From: an uncultured Ruminococcus sp.
GTDB taxonomy: Bacteria; Bacillota; Clostridia; Oscillospirales; Ruminococcaceae
Assembly (NCBI GenBank): GCA_946540705.1
Contig: CAMNJD010000149.1
Coordinates: forward strand, 1-7,604
Length of the DNA stretch: 7,604 bases
Reading direction: 5' to 3'
A program made the translations under genes and the position numbers. Of the stretch, positions 5,713 to 7,604 are shown piece after piece (within the stretch, counting starts at the first letter, position 1; each line of letters opens with the position of its first letter). The notes under the pieces were generated by a model that was not told the DNA's origin, ran no database searches, and saw nothing but the letters and a program-made list of their open reading frames with translations.

Positions 5713-6669
5713 ATGCTGAAAATGGAAAAGCCTGATATCGTTACCGAGGAGCTCCACGGCGACGGTAAGTACGGCAGATTTGTCGTTGGCCCGCTCCCGC
5801 GCGGCTACGGCATCACGATCGGTAACAGTCTCAGAAGGATTCTGCTCTCCTCGCTGCCCGGTGTGGCAGTCTATGCCGTCAAAATCGAAGGTGTGCATCA
5901 CGAGCTCTCAACCATCCCCGGTGTCAAGGAGGATGTCACTGAGATCATCCTTGCAATCAAGGGCCTGACCGCGAAGCTTCACGGCGACAGCCCCAAGACG
6001 ATCATTATTGACGCCCAGGGTGAATGTGAGGTCACCGCTGCGGATATCCGCACGGATTCTGAAGTCGAGATCCTGCCGCCGTTCCCGCATATTGCGACCG
6101 TCGGCAAGGGAGCAAAGCTCGAAATGCAGATCATGCTGGATAAGGGCAGAGGTTATGTTTCTGCTGAGCGCAATAAGCAGAACAGACAGAATCTGCCGGT
6201 GGATACGATCACCGTTGACAGTATTTACACACCGATTTTGAAGGTGAATTATAAGGTCGAGGATACGCGCCTCGGTCAGGTCACTGACTATGACAAGCTC
6301 ACGATGGAGGTCTGGACAGACGGCACCGTCTTTGCAAACGATGCACTGTCTCAGGCGGCAAGCCTCCTGACAGAGTATCTCCAGCTGTTCGTCAACCTTT
6401 CGGAGGAAAAGATCATGGAGCCTGTGCTTCAGGATACCACCGACGGCGGACAGGAGAAGAAGCTCGAAACCACCATCGAGGAGCTGGATTTGTCGGTTCG
6501 TTCCTTCAACTGCCTGAAGCGTGCCGGCATCAATACCGTTGCTGATCTGATCAGCCGGTCTGAGGACGAGATGATGAAGGTCAGAAATCTCGGCAGAAAA
6601 TCGTTTGATGAGGTCAAGGAGAAGCTCCAGTCTCTGGGCTTCGATCTCAGCTCGGACGACAACGACTAA
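5713..6669 (+). CDS. rpoA: DNA-directed RNA polymerase subunit alpha
   Basis: Alpha forms the dimer on which beta and beta' assemble, and its C-terminal domain contacts UP-element DNA and activators. The 318-residue product is close to the Bacillus subtilis length. The N-terminal domain covers about residues 1-230, with GPLPRGYGITIGNSLRRILL at 26-45 and PGVAVYAVKIEGVHHELSTI at 49-68. A linker (about 231-255) follows. The C-terminal domain (about 256-312) contains SVRSFNCLKRAGINTVADL and VRNLGRKSFDEVKEKL. R263 in VRS aligns with the E. coli DNA-contacting R265, and N266 with N268. The end is acidic (SSDDND). I start at ATG 5713, next to the binding site, not at TTG 5692. The gene lies between rpsD and rplQ, the standard alpha operon order. 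Confidence 0.98.
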   Translation: MLKMEKPDIVTEELHGDGKYGRFVVGPLPRGYGITIGNSLRRILLSSLPGVAVYAVKIEGVHHELSTIPGVKEDVTEIILAIKGLTAKLHGDSPKTIIIDAQGECEVTAADIRTDSEVEILPPFPHIATVGKGAKLEMQIMLDKGRGYVSAERNKQNRQNLPVDTITVDSIYTPILKVNYKVEDTRLGQVTDYDKLTMEVWTDGTVFANDALSQAASLLTEYLQLFVNLSEEKIMEPVLQDTTDGGQEKKLETTIEELDLSVRSFNCLKRAGINTVADLISRSEDEMMKVRNLGRKSFDEVKEKLQSLGFDLSSDDND

Positions 6670-6678
6670 TTCCCGAAC

Positions 6679-6700
6679 CCGGCATCCTCTCCGGTGCCGG
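6679..6700 (+). promoter_or_regulatory. Hairpin between rpoA and rplQ
   Basis: CCGGCATC at 6679-6686 pairs with GGTGCCGG at 6693-6700 (8 bp including one G-U), closed by a 6-nt pyrimidine loop. It is 10 nt upstream of the rplQ binding site AAAGGAGTGA (6711-6720). The sequence after it (ATGGATTGAT) has no U-run, so it should not stop transcription by the rho-independent route. An mRNA-stability or processing role is possible. Confidence 0.5.
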
Positions 6701-6726
6701 ATGGATTGATAAAGGAGTGAAACACA

Positions 6727-7089
6727 ATGGCAGGTTCCAGAAAGCTCGGCAGAACCACGGATCACAGAAAGGCGATGCTGCGCGGCATGGTGACCTATCT
6801 GCTTGAGAACGGTCAGATCGAAACGACCGTCACCAGAGCGAAGGAAGTTCGCTCGATGGCAGAGAAGATGATCACCATTGCGAAGGGGATTTCCGGTGAT
6901 AACACCGCTGCGGATCTCCACCGCAAGCGTCAGGTTTTCGCATACGTCACCAAAGAGTCCGTCGCGAAAAAGCTGTTCGATGAGATCGCACCCCGTTATA
7001 CAGAGCGCAGCGGCGGCTACACGAAGATCGTGAAGATCGGTCCGCGCCGCGGCGACGCGGCTGAAATGGCTATCATTCAGCTCGTGTAA
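6727..7089 (+). CDS. rplQ: 50S ribosomal protein L17
   Basis: L17 lies near the peptide exit tunnel of the large subunit. The 120-residue product has the characteristic N-terminal region RKLGRTTDHRKAMLRGMVTY at residues 5-24 and TTVTRAKEVRSMAEKMITIA at 33-52, and ends YTERSGGYTKIVKIGPRRGD at 91-110 followed by AAEMAIIQLV. ATG 6727 follows AAAGGAGTGA with a 6-nt spacer. It is the last + strand gene seen; what follows is a convergent gene, so the alpha operon ends here rather than continuing into the energy-coupling-factor transporter genes that follow rplQ in Bacillus subtilis. Confidence 0.98.
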   Translation: MAGSRKLGRTTDHRKAMLRGMVTYLLENGQIETTVTRAKEVRSMAEKMITIAKGISGDNTAADLHRKRQVFAYVTKESVAKKLFDEIAPRYTERSGGYTKIVKIGPRRGDAAEMAIIQLV

Positions 7090-7099
7090 TAAACCAATG

Positions 7100-7135
7100 A
7101 AAAAGCTCCCCTGCACGGACTGTGCGGGGGAGCTT
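7100..7135 (-). terminator. Rho-independent terminator, best oriented for the - strand gene
   Basis: AAGCTCCCCTGCAC (7103-7116) and GTGCGGGGGAGCTT (7122-7135) form a 14-bp stem with one G-U pair and a 5-nt loop. On the - strand the stem is followed by UUUUU (complement of AAAAA at 7100-7104). On the + strand only two U residues follow before CCGG. The direction is therefore best assigned to the - strand gene ending at 7178. It may also work, less well, for the ribosomal operon that ends 13 nt upstream of the stem. Confidence 0.85.
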
Positions 7136-7177
7136 CCGGCTATGATGGGATGAGTCGGCAGCAGTCAGCGGGACAGT

Positions 7178-7604
7178 TCAGAGAGCCGTGAAAAAAGGCT
7201 GTGTGCCTTGCCCGGAGATCAGCAGTTCGGCATCGGCTCCGGCATTGTGCAGGATCCGCTCAAAGAGATGAACAACCGGCACCTCAGTCTCGAAATGTCC
7301 GCAGTCGAAAAGTGTGAAGCCGCGGTTTTGCGCCTCTGCCCAGACACTGTGCTTGCAGTCTCCGGTGATGAGCGCATCTGCGCCTGCTGCGATCGCCTCT
7401 GGGATGAGGTCGCCGCCGCTGCCGGTACACCATGCGATCTTGCGTATCTCAGCGGCATGTTCGCCGGGATAATACCGCAGAGAACGGCAGCCAAAGGCGC
7501 TTTGCAGGCGATCTGCCAGCGCCGCTGCATCCGTCGGGGTACACAGCTCTGCGGTGCGGCCGAGTGTGCGGCCGCCGGAAAGTACAGCCAGCGGTTTCCG
7601 TTCG
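7178..7604 (-). CDS. Nif3-family dinuclear metal-centre protein, C-terminal part (partial)
   Basis: The frame is open from the window edge to the stop codon (complement of TCA at 7178-7180), 141 codons with no start inside, so the 5' end lies beyond 7604. The protein reads SGGRTLGRTAEL near the cut end, then IRKIAWCTGSGGDLIPEAIA, ADALITGDCKHSVWAEA and FTLFDCGHFETEVPVVHLFE. This is the C-terminal half of Nif3/YqfO/YbgI proteins. H85 (in CKHS), H103 and E107 (in GHFETE) of the visible part fit the two-metal site. The family's biochemical role is uncertain; older names such as GTP cyclohydrolase 1 type 2 rest on limited data. In Firmicutes it often follows a tRNA methyltransferase gene (trmK), which could lie just outside the window. 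It has its own terminator at 7100-7135. Confidence 0.9.
   Translation of the reverse strand, partial: ERKPLAVLSGGRTLGRTAELCTPTDAAALADRLQSAFGCRSLRYYPGEHAAEIRKIAWCTGSGGDLIPEAIAAGADALITGDCKHSVWAEAQNRGFTLFDCGHFETEVPVVHLFERILHNAGADAELLISGQGTQPFFTAL

Noticed and set aside
6679..6700. Rho-independent terminator between rpoA and rplQ
   Set aside because: The hairpin is good but no U-run follows, and rplQ has a strong binding site directly downstream.
5908..7116. 402-codon open frame on the - strand under rpoA and rplQ
   Set aside because: It is antisense to two certain genes, matches no family I recognise, has the leucine/arginine/aspartate-rich look of reverse-strand translation and runs into the terminator. 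It is a codon-bias shadow.
7136..7177. Possible small gene or RNA between the terminator and the Nif3-family stop
   Set aside because: Only 42 nt, with no start-and-binding-site pair and no clear structure; nothing seen in it.
7219..7530. 103-codon open frame on the - strand in the Nif3 region
   Set aside because: Wrong frame. The neighbouring frame carries the Nif3 motifs (TGSGGDLIPEA, ITGDCKH, GHFETE) and is open to the window edge.

Overview
The window is a stretch of bacterial housekeeping DNA: the end of the spc ribosomal-protein operon joined to the alpha operon, all on the + strand, followed by one convergent gene on the - strand. The order is rpsE(end)-rpmD-rplO-secY-adk-map-KOW protein-infA-rpmJ-rpsM-rpsK-rpsD-rpoA-rplQ, then a Nif3-family gene cut by the window edge. 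I identified the genes from conserved protein motifs. No mobile element, CRISPR array, tRNA or rRNA was seen, and I found no undescribed system.

The organism is most likely a Firmicute of the class Clostridia, perhaps a Ruminococcus or Oscillospiraceae relative; the genus is a guess. Four things support this. Ribosome binding sites are strong (AAGGAGGT type). adk encodes a four-cysteine zinc lid. A KOW protein sits between map and infA. rpsD lies inside the alpha operon between rpsK and rpoA, whereas in Bacillus subtilis it lies elsewhere. The DNA looks moderately GC-rich, and codon use is even across the + strand genes.

Positions 1-4033 hold the spc-side genes: ribosomal proteins S5, L30 and L15, the SecY translocon, adenylate kinase, methionine aminopeptidase, a small RNA-binding KOW protein and initiation factor IF-1. 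Positions 4065-7089 hold L36, S13, S11, S4, RNA polymerase alpha and L17. Gaps are short, from a 23-nt overlap to 94 nt. No promoter or convincing rho-independent terminator was seen between genes, so read-through as one transcript is the simplest reading. Together the genes supply ribosome assembly, translation initiation, N-terminal methionine removal, membrane protein export, nucleotide balance and transcription.

The gaps carry several inverted repeats that the genes do not explain: around the rplO start, across the rpmJ stop ahead of rpsM, between rpsD and rpoA, and between rpoA and rplQ. None is followed by a U-run. They are candidates for translational control or RNA processing. The element after rplQ is a strong terminator hairpin, but its U-tract serves the - strand Nif3-family gene.
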